This document shows, piece by piece, positions 1 to 6,892 of a stretch of 16,096 nucleotides of DNA. Each line of letters starts with the position of its first letter. The first letter of the stretch is position 1. Under the pieces are notes generated by a model. That model worked only from the letters and a program-made list of their open reading frames with translations. It had not been told where the DNA came from and ran no database searches. The DNA comes from CAZVAO01 sp964625175 (lineage in GTDB: Bacteria > Bacillota > UBA994 > PWPR01): the NCBI GenBank assembly GCA_964625175.1, contig CAZVAO010000053.1, positions 1 to 16,096 of the forward strand. The letters are read 5' to 3'. The position numbers were made by a program, and so were the translations under genes.

Positions 1-2
1 GT

Positions 3-194
3 CAGAAACAAGTGGTCAGCTTGCTTTATGAGCTGAGCCTATTGAGTGGTTGTTTAGCCCTTATGCTAACGCAGGGCATACGCCTCTACAGTGGCGCCCT
101 ATTTATTGTTTTGGTGACCGCAATAGCAGTTAGTGTCCATCGCTCAGATTTGTTCCATCGAGTGGTGCCCTCCAACACGAAAGATTTTGATTAG
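3..194 (+). CDS. C-terminal end of a membrane protein (partial)
   Basis: The frame is open to the left edge of the window and stops at TAG 192-194, so this is the tail of a gene that begins outside. A GTG at 12 could be read as a start, but no ribosome binding site can be seen before it. The 64 visible residues hold two hydrophobic stretches, roughly LLSGCLALML and YSGALFIVLVTAIAVSV, joined by a short polar turn. A hydrophilic tail ending in NTKDFD follows. This fits the last two membrane helices of an integral membrane protein. No family can be assigned from so short a piece. A good intrinsic terminator follows 28 bases after the stop, so the transcript probably ends here. Confidence 0.55.
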   Translation, partial: QKQVVSLLYELSLLSGCLALMLTQGIRLYSGALFIVLVTAIAVSVHRSDLFHRVVPSNTKDFD

Positions 195-388
195 TAAGTG
201 ATTATCAACGATTGTCAGTTCTAACACAGTAGGTTAACCTGCTGTGTTTTTTAATGTCTAAAAAGCGCGTGCTTGGTGGGGTGTGTTGAGCGGGGATTGG
301 TGTGATTTTGCTGGGATTTTGGAGTGGTCTATATTGACTGAAGCATATTTCCCATAAGTGTTAGGGGTTTTACAACTGCAAAGCAGAG
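195..388. other. Intergenic gap left of the insertion sequence
   Basis: After the terminator, about 259-330 is markedly G/T-rich on the + strand, with several GG to GGGG runs and few C. No open frame with a ribosome site was found. TTGACT at about 335 looks like a -35 hexamer, but no -10 sits at a proper distance. The insertion sequence begins at 389, so this gap may be the left half of what was once the amidase promoter region. Confidence 0.4.
223..252 (+). terminator. Intrinsic terminator after the left-edge gene
   Basis: The arms AACACAGTAGGTT and AACCTGCTGTGTT pair along almost their whole length with one G-T wobble, and the right arm runs into six T residues (247-252). It lies just after the stop codon at 194. 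Confidence 0.8.
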
Positions 389-400
389 GGGGCTGTCGCA
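389..400. repeat. Left terminal inverted repeat of the IS
   Basis: GGGGCTGTCGCA is identical to the reverse complement of 2288-2299. The G run is one base longer on the outside (G388), whereas the base outside the right end pairs as A, so the match stops at 389. Confidence 0.85.
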
Positions 401-427
401 CTAAGAAATTAGTGCGACAGTTTTTTT
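393..427 (+). terminator. Subterminal hairpin and T-tract at the left IS end
   Basis: A perfect 12-bp stem (393-404 with 409-420) closes on a GAAA tetraloop and is followed at once by seven T residues (421-427). This is a textbook intrinsic terminator facing into the element. Its stem begins inside the terminal inverted repeat. The likely role is to stop transcription entering from outside before it reaches the transposase gene. Confidence 0.85.
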
Positions 428-483
428 GTATAAAACAAGCCCTAATCCGTGAAACGGAGAAGGACTTGTAGTAAAATGTATAT

Positions 484-2112
484 ATGACTAATAAAATACA
501 TCTCACAAAAGATTATACCATCAACAGAGCAGAATATCAACTGCGGATTCCATTCGAATTGGATCATAAGATACCGGCCAGTCATCCGGTACGCTTGGTA
601 AGCCGAGTCATTGAGGAGATGGACTTAAAGAGCTTATACGAGACGTATCAGAGAATCAACCGGAAAGGACCGACACCGACCCAGATGCTGAAGCTTGTCA
701 TTTATGCCAGTATGAACCGACTGTATTCTTCACGGGATATAGAGGAGGTTTGCAAGTGGGATACACGTTTCATGTATCTCCTAGAAGGCTCAATACCACC
801 TGACCATTCCACAATCGCCCGGTTCAGAACCCTGCATTTGAACCCCTGCGCTAAAAAAATCATGAAGGAAATGACCCTTTTTCTAGCTAAGTACGGAGAG
901 ATATCCCAAGAAACCATCTACATCGACGGAACCAAGATTGAGGCCAATGCCAACCGTTATACCTTTGTCTGGATTAAATCCGTTAAGAAACACAATAAGA
1001 AGCTGGAGCAGAAGATTGTGGATCTAGTTGCACAATGTGAAGCAGCGTACGGAATCAAGGTTATTTACAAGGATAAGGTCACCATGCGGCATGTCAGGAA
1101 ACTGGCCAAGAAACTGGGTCAGGTCAAAATAGCGGAAGGCATTGAGTTTGCTCATGGAAAAGGCTCCCGCAAGACCCAGCTGCAGCGGGATCTCGAGCAG
1201 GTCAATGCGTATTTGGGCAAGCTCAAGGCGTACATACAGAAGCAAAAGATTGCCGGGGAACGCAATTCCTACTCCAAAACCGATACGGATGCGACTTTTA
1301 TGAGACTTAAGGACGATCATATGCGCAATGGGCAACTAAAACCGGCCTACAACGTGCAGTTGGGAGTGGATTCGGAATATACTGTTTGGCTGACGGTTGA
1401 GCAGAAAGCAAATGATGTGAACACCCTGCTTCCCTTTCTTAAGGACGCAGAGAGGCAACTTGAATTCAAATATAGGAACATCGTCTGTGACGCAGGATAC
1501 GAGAGCGAAGAGAACTATGTAAAACTCGAAAAGAATAAGCAGCTTGCTTACATTAAGCCCCAAAACTATGAGCGGTCCAAAACCCGCAAATACAAGAAAG
1601 ACATGAGCCGCCATGAGAACATGGCCTATGATCCTGAGACAGACACTTACACGTGCAAAAATGGTAAAAAGCTCAAAGCTGTCGATACCAAGATCAGGAA
1701 GAGTGCCACCAAGTATGAGAGCGAAAAAACGGTTTATCTCTGTGAAGACTGCAGTGACTGCCCATACAAGAAGGACTGCATCAAAGGTAACAACTGCAAA
1801 ACCCCGCTTGAGGAACGCACCAAGAAGTTTGAGATTTCCAAGTGCTTTCTCGCCAAACGGCGTGAGAGCCTGAAGCGAATTACCAGCGAAGAAGGCCACA
1901 TCTTTCGGGTTAACCGTAGCATACAGGCTGAGGGAGCTTTTGGGAATATGAAAAGCAATATGGGTTTTCACCGTTTCCAGACCCGTGGCAAGGATAATGT
2001 CCTGACAGAACTGGTCATCCTTGCTCTGGGCCACAACATCAATAAACTGCATAGTAAGATTCAAAATGGTCATACCGGGCAGTATATATTGCCATATAAA
2101 GAGGCAGTCTAG
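484..2112 (+). CDS. IS1182-family DDE transposase
   Basis: This 542-residue protein catalyses transposition of the surrounding element. The N-terminal part (residues about 1-130) resembles the helical DUF772-type domain found in IS1182 and IS5-like transposases (HPVRLVSRVIEEMD, DHSTIARFR). The DDE catalytic core has D148 in YIDGTKIEAN, D336 in VCDAGYESEENY and E483 in IQAEGAFGNMK. Between the second D and the E lies a cysteine cluster (C420, C423, C426, C432, C438) like the zinc-ribbon insertion seen in many family members. Length is normal and no frameshift or internal stop is seen. The ATG at 484 lacks a close ribosome site; GGAGAAGG at about 456-463 is some 20 bases away. A three-codon mini-frame ATG-TAT-ATA-TGA (476-487) overlaps the start as ATGA, so weak translation or coupling is possible. 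Long antisense frames in this region are shadows of the gene. Confidence 0.93.
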   Translation: MTNKIHLTKDYTINRAEYQLRIPFELDHKIPASHPVRLVSRVIEEMDLKSLYETYQRINRKGPTPTQMLKLVIYASMNRLYSSRDIEEVCKWDTRFMYLLEGSIPPDHSTIARFRTLHLNPCAKKIMKEMTLFLAKYGEISQETIYIDGTKIEANANRYTFVWIKSVKKHNKKLEQKIVDLVAQCEAAYGIKVIYKDKVTMRHVRKLAKKLGQVKIAEGIEFAHGKGSRKTQLQRDLEQVNAYLGKLKAYIQKQKIAGERNSYSKTDTDATFMRLKDDHMRNGQLKPAYNVQLGVDSEYTVWLTVEQKANDVNTLLPFLKDAERQLEFKYRNIVCDAGYESEENYVKLEKNKQLAYIKPQNYERSKTRKYKKDMSRHENMAYDPETDTYTCKNGKKLKAVDTKIRKSATKYESEKTVYLCEDCSDCPYKKDCIKGNNCKTPLEERTKKFEISKCFLAKRRESLKRITSEEGHIFRVNRSIQAEGAFGNMKSNMGFHRFQTRGKDNVLTELVILALGHNINKLHSKIQNGHTGQYILPYKEAV

Positions 2113-2262
2113 AGGCCAAAATTTAGACACATCAAAACGTACACCGCTTAGGTGTGCGTCAGCATGTCTCTTTCTATTTGCAGGATCACTAATTTGCAGT
2201 GCAGGTCTAGTTTTCTACATGAAACACTTCAAAAACAGTTTTTTTGGCGTAAAAAAGAGCTG
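2113..2262. other. Non-coding right part of the IS
   Basis: About 150 bases lie between the transposase stop and the right-end hairpin. A small imperfect dyad (TACACC-GCTTA-GGTGTG, near 2141-2157) might help end transposase transcription, but no T-run follows it. No supported gene is seen. Confidence 0.4.
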
Positions 2263-2291
2263 CGTAATAGTGAAAAATTCTCACTATTGCG
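2263..2291 (-). terminator. Subterminal hairpin at the right IS end
   Basis: CGTAATAGTGA (2263-2273) pairs with TCACTATTGCG (2281-2291), 11 bp with one G-T wobble and a 7-base loop. Read on the minus strand it is followed, after about six bases, by a run of six T (the AAAAAA near 2251-2256). It mirrors the left-end hairpin in position but not in sequence. It may act as a weaker terminator against transcription entering from the right. Confidence 0.55.
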
Positions 2292-2299
2292 ACAGCCCC
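2288..2299. repeat. Right terminal inverted repeat of the IS
   Basis: TGCGACAGCCCC is the exact reverse complement of the left end at 389-400. Confidence 0.85.
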
Positions 2300-2389
2300 T
2301 TTGGAATAGGGGGAAGTGGCGATAAATCTATAGAGTTTCTACCCGCTTTATGATAAAGTAAAACTAACAAACAGAGTGAGGGGATCATC

Positions 2390-3835
2390 ATGCAACAAAA
2401 GCTAGAATGGCTCAATATCGGTGAACTGCAAGATTTAATGACGAGCGGCGAACTCAGCTCAACGGAACTCGTGCAACATTGTTTAACGCGTATCAGCATG
2501 TTTGATCGCCAAGGACCTAGCCTAAATAGTGTATTAGAACTCAATCCAGAAGCATTATTAATTGCAGGAGCCCTTGATCGGGAACGGCAGCTTCAAGGAC
2601 CGCGCAGCAAACTTCATGGCATTCCAGTCCTAGTGAAGGATAATATCAATACAGGCGATATGATGCATACCAGCGGAGGCTCACTCGCATTGGCCAATTC
2701 ATATGCCAGTGAAGATGCCCATATTGTCACGCTACTGCGGCAAGCAGGCGCTGTTATTCTGGGTAAAGCCAATATGACGGAGTGGGCGAACTTCATGACA
2801 AATGGAATGCCTGGGGGGTACAGCTCTCGCGGTGGCCAAGTCCGCAATCCCTATAGCCCAGGTCAGTTTAGTGTGGGGGGATCAAGCTCTGGGTCTGGTG
2901 TTGCTGTTGCAGCGGGCTTGGTGCCGATAGCTGTGGGGACGGAAACCTCGGGGTCCATTTTAAGCCCAGCCACCAGCAATTCTGTCGTGGGTATTAAACC
3001 AACAGTTGGCTTGGTAAGCCGCACCGGTATTATTCCGATTTCATTTTCACAGGATACGGCGGGCCCATTAGCGAAAACGGTTACCGATGCAGCACTATTG
3101 CTGAATGCTTTAGCGGGGGGTGATGTGCGAGACGTCGCTACGGGGTCTGCATCAGGGCATATTCCTGAAGATTATTGCGCATTCCTTGATTGCGAAGCCT
3201 TGCAAGGGGCACGCTTAGGGATTTTGCAGACAGCTTTTGAACGCATTGATGAGGATCGCAAAGCAGTCTACCAGCAGGCTTTTGAGGCCTGCCGCCAAGC
3301 AGGGGCAACGGTTATTGAAGGTCTAGAGTTGCCTTCTAAAGAAACAAAGTTAGATGCTAACGTGCTCGTTTATGAATTTAAGCCGGCTCTTAACAATTAC
3401 TTGCGCACCGTAACCGCTGAAAATGCCGCCCACAGTCTAGCCGACGTAATTGCCTATAATATGAGAAATCCGCATGCAACCTTAAAATATGGTCAAGTGC
3501 TTTTGTTGGAATCCGAAGCGACATCGGGCACCTTATGTGAACCCGAGTATATTGAAGCCCGTCAAAGAGACCTCTGGGCCACGACTACAGCGGGAATTGA
3601 TCAGCTGATCAAAGAGCACCAACTGACTGCGCTATTGATGCCAGGTAATTATGGGGCCGGATATCCCGCAAGAGCAGGCTATCCTTCTGTCTGTGTGCCA
3701 GCTGGGTATACCGAAAAAGGTCAGCCTTGTGGCTTAACCTTTACGGCAACTGCTTACCAAGAGGGGTTGTTGATAGGTTTAGCCTATAGCTACGAGCAGG
3801 CTACTAAGGCGCGCGTGCTTCCCATCTTAGAGTAG
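2390..3835 (+). CDS. Amidase signature (AS) family hydrolase
   Basis: This 481-residue cytosolic hydrolase should cleave amide bonds in small molecules or C-terminal peptide amides by the Ser-cisSer-Lys mechanism. The triad can be placed: K83 in IPVLVKDN, cis-Ser S165 in the GGSSSGSG loop, and nucleophile S189 in GTETSGSI. The spacing of 24 between the two serines is the family value. The Gly/Ser-rich signature region covers about residues 158-200. Length fits stand-alone AS enzymes and the sequence most resembles the peptide-amidase-like branch. It lacks the partners expected of GatA, whose gene usually neighbours gatC and gatB, so tRNA amidotransferase is unlikely. GAGGGG six bases before the ATG supports the start. 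No signal peptide is evident. The insertion sequence ends 90 bases upstream, so its present promoter may be altered. TATGAT at 2349-2354 could be a -10, but no -35 is convincing. The substrate cannot be told from sequence. Confidence 0.9.
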   Translation: MQQKLEWLNIGELQDLMTSGELSSTELVQHCLTRISMFDRQGPSLNSVLELNPEALLIAGALDRERQLQGPRSKLHGIPVLVKDNINTGDMMHTSGGSLALANSYASEDAHIVTLLRQAGAVILGKANMTEWANFMTNGMPGGYSSRGGQVRNPYSPGQFSVGGSSSGSGVAVAAGLVPIAVGTETSGSILSPATSNSVVGIKPTVGLVSRTGIIPISFSQDTAGPLAKTVTDAALLLNALAGGDVRDVATGSASGHIPEDYCAFLDCEALQGARLGILQTAFERIDEDRKAVYQQAFEACRQAGATVIEGLELPSKETKLDANVLVYEFKPALNNYLRTVTAENAAHSLADVIAYNMRNPHATLKYGQVLLLESEATSGTLCEPEYIEARQRDLWATTTAGIDQLIKEHQLTALLMPGNYGAGYPARAGYPSVCVPAGYTEKGQPCGLTFTATAYQEGLLIGLAYSYEQATKARVLPILE

Positions 3836-3957
3836 AATATTCTGTAAGTTAGTTGTTCCAATTGATGGCTTTTTTAGGGGAATTCCTTTATTTTTGAGGC
3901 TAAATGGTTTAGAATCAGAATAGTGTAATAACAATATCTCTCATGGAGGTGGGAAAT

Positions 3958-4341
3958 TTGCGAAAATTGAAGTTTGACAGTAGTAAATGCATTGGTTGTG
4001 GCCAATGTGAAGTAACGTGTTCCCAAGCTTATTTTAAGACGGATGCTCGTGAAAAATCCGCTATCAGGATTAATAAAGGACCCGAAGGTTTTGAGATGGT
4101 CGCCTGCACCCAATGTGGCAAATGCATCGATCTTTGCCCAGTCAGTGCGCTGGCCTTCTCCAAGAACGGAGCAATCCTATTAGATAAAAAGAAATGTGTG
4201 GGTTGTTTATCTTGTGTTGGTTTCTGCGACTATATGGCAATGTTCTATACGCATGATGATCCTGTGCCTTTTAAATGTACAGCTTGCGGATTGTGTGTGA
4301 AGACTTGTCCGACGCAGGCACTTGAAATAGAAATAATTTAG
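3958..4341 (+). CDS. Four-cluster 4Fe-4S ferredoxin-type electron carrier
   Basis: This small iron-sulfur protein carries four motifs of the type CxxCxxCxxxC: CIGCGQCEVTC, CTQCGKCIDLC, CVGCLSCVGFC and CTACGLCVKTC. That is sixteen cysteines, enough for four [4Fe-4S] clusters. It should pass electrons to or from the oxidoreductase encoded 12 bases downstream, as with ferredoxin-like partners of AOR-family enzymes such as the E. coli YdhY/YdhV pair. I place the start at TTG 3958, giving MRKLKFDSSKC, because GGAGGTGGG (3946-3953) lies at the correct distance before it. The in-frame ATG at 3943 overlaps that ribosome site and has none of its own. No twin-arginine or other signal is seen, so it is probably cytoplasmic. 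It forms an operon with the next gene, whose ribosome site touches this stop codon. Confidence 0.88.
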   Translation: MRKLKFDSSKCIGCGQCEVTCSQAYFKTDAREKSAIRINKGPEGFEMVACTQCGKCIDLCPVSALAFSKNGAILLDKKKCVGCLSCVGFCDYMAMFYTHDDPVPFKCTACGLCVKTCPTQALEIEII

Positions 4342-4353
4342 GAGGCGAGCTCA

Positions 4354-6522
4354 ATGGAAATTAAAAACATGGCAGCAGCACATAAAAACTTAGCAAAATT
4401 TGAGTATGAGCTTGGCCAAGTATGGCGCGGCTACACAGACCGTATTCTCCATATTGATTTATCAGATAATATTGTAACCGAGAAGAAAGTAGATCCAGAA
4501 GTTAAAGAGAAATTTGTCGGCGGTCGCGGTTACGGCATGTGGTATTTATTCAACGCTACTACTGCAGATACGAAATGGGATAGTCCAGAGAATGAAATCA
4601 TCATCGCTGCTGGCCCAATTGCAGGTGTTACCCAATATCCTGGTGCAGGGAAATCCTATGTTACAACGATTTCTCCTTTAACTCACGCACCAATCGATAG
4701 TAATGTGGGCGGCTATTTTGGACCCTACCTCAAATTTGCAGGATTTGATGCACTAGAGTTACAGGGCAAGGCCGAAAAAGATGTTGTGGTCTTCATCGAT
4801 GGCAATAAAGGTACCGTTTCGATTGATGAAGCCCCTGAAGAACCTTTGAATAGCCATCTTCTTGCTGAGATTCTGACCGAAATGTATGCCTTGGACGAAG
4901 AGGATAAACAGCATATTTCTGTTGTGTCATCGGGTAATGCGGCTAACTATAGTAATTGGGGGGTTCTTAACTTCTCATTCTATGATCCACGTCGCAAACA
5001 GGTGCGCATTAAACAGGCCGGTCGCGGTGGGATCGGTACGGTATTCCGTAATAAGAATGTGAAGGCATTGATTATCAAATATAAAGGACTCAAAGGGGAC
5101 TCTAATCATCCTGCTGAATTAGGTTTGATCCAGGATGCGGGCGTTAAGGTTCACCGCGAGATTAATCAGTACGACAATGTGCAAAATCAAATGCGAATCG
5201 GGGGCACCTCTTACTTAGTTGCCATCATGAATCAATTTGATTTGTTGCCTGTCAAGAATTTTAAGTATGGTAGCCACGATGAAGCCTATAAGATTGATGA
5301 TGCTGTTTATAAGAAAAAATTCAGCCTTTCAGAATGTGACGGTTGTTGGTTTGGCTGTACTTTAGCCTGTGCCAAAATTGTAGACGGCTTTGAATTGACA
5401 AGTGGACCATATAAAGGACAGAAGGTGCTTGTTGATGGACCAGAGTATGAGACAATTGGCGGTGTGGGATCGTGCTGTGGCATTTTCGACCCTGATTATA
5501 TTATTGAGAATAATTTCTACTGCGATACTTATGGGTTGGACACCATTTCTTTTGGTACGGGACTAGCTTATGTCATGGAGCTTTATGAAGAAGGCATTAT
5601 AACAGATGAAATGACTGGCGGTTTAGAGTTAAAGTTTGGTGCTGCTAAGGAAGCTTTAGAAATCCTCCATCAGATCGATCGTAATGAAGGCCTTGGTGCA
5701 ATTCTTGGTAAAGGCATCCGCTACGTTAAGAACTGGCTCCTAAACGATGTAGGTGGTTTTACACCTGAACAAGAACAGCTGATCGTGGATGCGTGTATGG
5801 AAGTTAAAGGCCTTGAGTATTCGGAGTATGTTCCCAAAGAGTCTATGGCTCAGCAAGGTGGCTACTCCCTAACGAATAAGGGACCACAGCATGATGAAGC
5901 GTGGCTGATCTTCGATGATATGGTTTATAACTTGATGCCAACATTTGAAGATAAAGCGGAAGCCCTGTATTACTTCCCGCTATTCCGCACTTGGTTTAGT
6001 CTGGTGGGATTATGCAAATTGCCGTGGAATGATATCAAGCCTGCTGACAACGCCGAAACGGAGAAACCTTCGATGATTATTGGCCACGTTGAGAACTATA
6101 TTGACTTATTCAACGGGGTCACTGGGCGCAACATTGATCTTGATGAATTGGTTCGTCAATCTGCTCGCCCTTACAATTTGCAGCGCATCTTTAATCTGCG
6201 TTGTGGCTTTGGGACACGCGAACATGACCAACCCCCTTACCGCGCCTTAGGTCCGGTTACGGTGGAAGAGTATGAATCACGTCAAGATCGCTATGATGGT
6301 CAACTTACTGATAAACACGGTGTGGATATAACTGGTATGAGTACAGAAGAGAAGATTGCGATAATGCGCGCAAGACGTTACGCGGAATACAGTGATCTAT
6401 GTGACGCTGTTTATAAACGACGTGGTTGGAGTAACAATGCCATCCCGCAGAATGCAACTCTCGAAGATCTGGGAATTGCTTACCCTCAATTATTAGAGGT
6501 TATTAAGGATTACCAAGAATAG
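4354..6522 (+). CDS. Aldehyde ferredoxin oxidoreductase (AOR) family enzyme
   Basis: This 722-residue enzyme of the tungsten/molybdenum bis-pterin AOR family would oxidise an aldehyde or reduce a related compound, using the four-cluster ferredoxin encoded just upstream. The AOR N-domain begins near residue 26 (GYTDRILHIDLS) and includes FVGGRGYGMWYLF and AAGPIAGVTQYPGAGK. The [4Fe-4S] ligands typical of the family are present: C328, C331 and C335 (CDGCWFGC), with the distant fourth ligand most likely C617 (LRCGFGTREHD). At 722 residues it is longer than archaeal AOR (about 600) and nearer in length to YdhV-like members. It has about 25 extra residues before the N-domain. The start has GGAGG at 4341-4345. 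No tungstate or molybdate transporter or cofactor gene lies in the window, and I see no molybdenum-cofactor riboswitch before the operon. Physiological substrate and metal cannot be decided from sequence. Confidence 0.9.
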   Translation: MEIKNMAAAHKNLAKFEYELGQVWRGYTDRILHIDLSDNIVTEKKVDPEVKEKFVGGRGYGMWYLFNATTADTKWDSPENEIIIAAGPIAGVTQYPGAGKSYVTTISPLTHAPIDSNVGGYFGPYLKFAGFDALELQGKAEKDVVVFIDGNKGTVSIDEAPEEPLNSHLLAEILTEMYALDEEDKQHISVVSSGNAANYSNWGVLNFSFYDPRRKQVRIKQAGRGGIGTVFRNKNVKALIIKYKGLKGDSNHPAELGLIQDAGVKVHREINQYDNVQNQMRIGGTSYLVAIMNQFDLLPVKNFKYGSHDEAYKIDDAVYKKKFSLSECDGCWFGCTLACAKIVDGFELTSGPYKGQKVLVDGPEYETIGGVGSCCGIFDPDYIIENNFYCDTYGLDTISFGTGLAYVMELYEEGIITDEMTGGLELKFGAAKEALEILHQIDRNEGLGAILGKGIRYVKNWLLNDVGGFTPEQEQLIVDACMEVKGLEYSEYVPKESMAQQGGYSLTNKGPQHDEAWLIFDDMVYNLMPTFEDKAEALYYFPLFRTWFSLVGLCKLPWNDIKPADNAETEKPSMIIGHVENYIDLFNGVTGRNIDLDELVRQSARPYNLQRIFNLRCGFGTREHDQPPYRALGPVTVEEYESRQDRYDGQLTDKHGVDITGMSTEEKIAIMRARRYAEYSDLCDAVYKRRGWSNNAIPQNATLEDLGIAYPQLLEVIKDYQE

Positions 6523-6549
6523 AGACTTAAGCAAAATCTAAAGCTAATG

Positions 6550-6585
6550 GAGCGGGATAAGTAATTGTCCCGCTCTTCTCGTTTT
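6550..6585 (+). terminator. Intrinsic terminator after the ferredoxin-AOR operon
   Basis: GAGCGGGA (6550-6557) pairs perfectly with TCCCGCTC (6568-6575) and is followed by a T-rich tail ending in TTTT (6582-6585). It lies 28 bases after the AOR stop. Confidence 0.85.
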
Positions 6586-6797
6586 AAATCGCAAATAATG
6601 CTATACTTATAGCAATTTTCGTACCCAATTAGGCAATATTATGGTATTATAAAAAAACATAATAGCAGTACTTGTTGGATTTTTAGAACATTGAGCGAGC
6701 AGGGATCCTTATTAAAGGGAGGTTTTGTAGAAGATTTTACGACATTTGTGAAAACCCTTAAATGATTATTTAAGGGAGACGATGATATTTCGCAATT
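6586..6797. other. Structured leader/intergenic region before the CysK-like gene
   Basis: No gene is seen. There are three dyads: TGCTATA-CT-TATAGCA (6599-6614); TATTATG paired with CATAATA near 6640-6665, enclosing an AT-rich stretch; and CCCTTAAAT-GATT-ATTTAAGGG (6755-6776), a 9-bp stem with a 4-base loop. A GGTTTT at about 6721-6726 could pair with AAAACC at about 6751-6756, which would compete with the last stem. The long structured stretch suggests a regulated leader, but it lacks the conserved T-box core and matches no riboswitch class I know. Promoter hexamers could not be placed with confidence. Confidence 0.4.
6755..6776 (+). repeat. 9-bp perfect hairpin in the leader
   Basis: CCCTTAAAT, loop GATT, then ATTTAAGGG. 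No T-run follows, so it is not a simple terminator. It could be an operator or part of a leader fold. Confidence 0.5.
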
Positions 6798-6824
6798 TTT
6801 CAACCAACTAATACTTTGGATGGT
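6798..6824 (+). promoter_or_regulatory. Motif shared with the cysteine desulfidase leader, copy 1
   Basis: TTTCAACCAAC, then TAATA, CTTTG and GATGGT. The same blocks in the same order occur at 8543-8574 just before the cysteine desulfidase gene. The outer parts form an imperfect dyad (ACCAAC against GATGGT). This copy lies about 70 bases upstream of the ATG. A shared operator or RNA element for cysteine-related genes is the simplest reading; the binding factor is unknown. Confidence 0.45.
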
Positions 6825-6892
6825 GATATTATTAACAACTACTATAAAGTAAGTTGACTTGTGTCGATCGCTATTAATAAAAGGAGAATCTC

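Larger units (their letters stand above)
389..2299 (+). mobile_element. IS1182-family insertion sequence, intact (1911 bp)
   Basis: The element is bounded by perfect 12-bp inverted repeats, GGGGCTGTCGCA at 389-400 and its reverse complement at 2288-2299. It encloses a single full-length DDE transposase gene (484-2112). Size and content fit the IS1182 family. A stem-loop sits just inside each end. The flanks (CAGAG before 389, TTTGG after 2299) show no obvious direct repeat, so either no target duplication was made, it is longer or degraded, or the true ends differ by a base. The element sits between a terminated gene and the amidase gene, so no reading frame appears interrupted, although the promoter region of the amidase may have been split. 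Transposase frame, catalytic residues and both ends are complete, so it looks capable of moving. Confidence 0.88.

Noticed and set aside
1336..2130. A 264-residue open frame on the minus strand
   Set aside because: It lies wholly opposite the transposase, shows no family pattern and no ribosome site, and mirrors the codon structure of the real gene.
2021..2353. A 110-residue + strand frame crossing the right end of the insertion sequence
   Set aside because: It overlaps the transposase end, runs across the terminal inverted repeat into flanking DNA and has no recognisable domain or ribosome site.
2390..3835. GatA subunit of the glutamyl-tRNA amidotransferase
   Set aside because: No gatC or gatB neighbours, and the sequence outside the signature region is closer to stand-alone amidases.
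3836..3957. Molybdenum/tungsten cofactor riboswitch before the AOR operon
   Set aside because: The gap is only about 120 bases and shows no stable multi-stem core or downstream switch.
6853..6880. TTGACT...TAATAA promoter directly before the CysK-like gene
   Set aside because: The spacer is about 15 bases and the start would fall at or inside the ribosome binding site, so it is improbable.
6586..6892. T-box or SAM riboswitch before the cysteine-synthase-like gene
   Set aside because: The T-box core (AGGGTGGNACCGCG) and the SAM-I core are absent, so structure alone does not justify the call.
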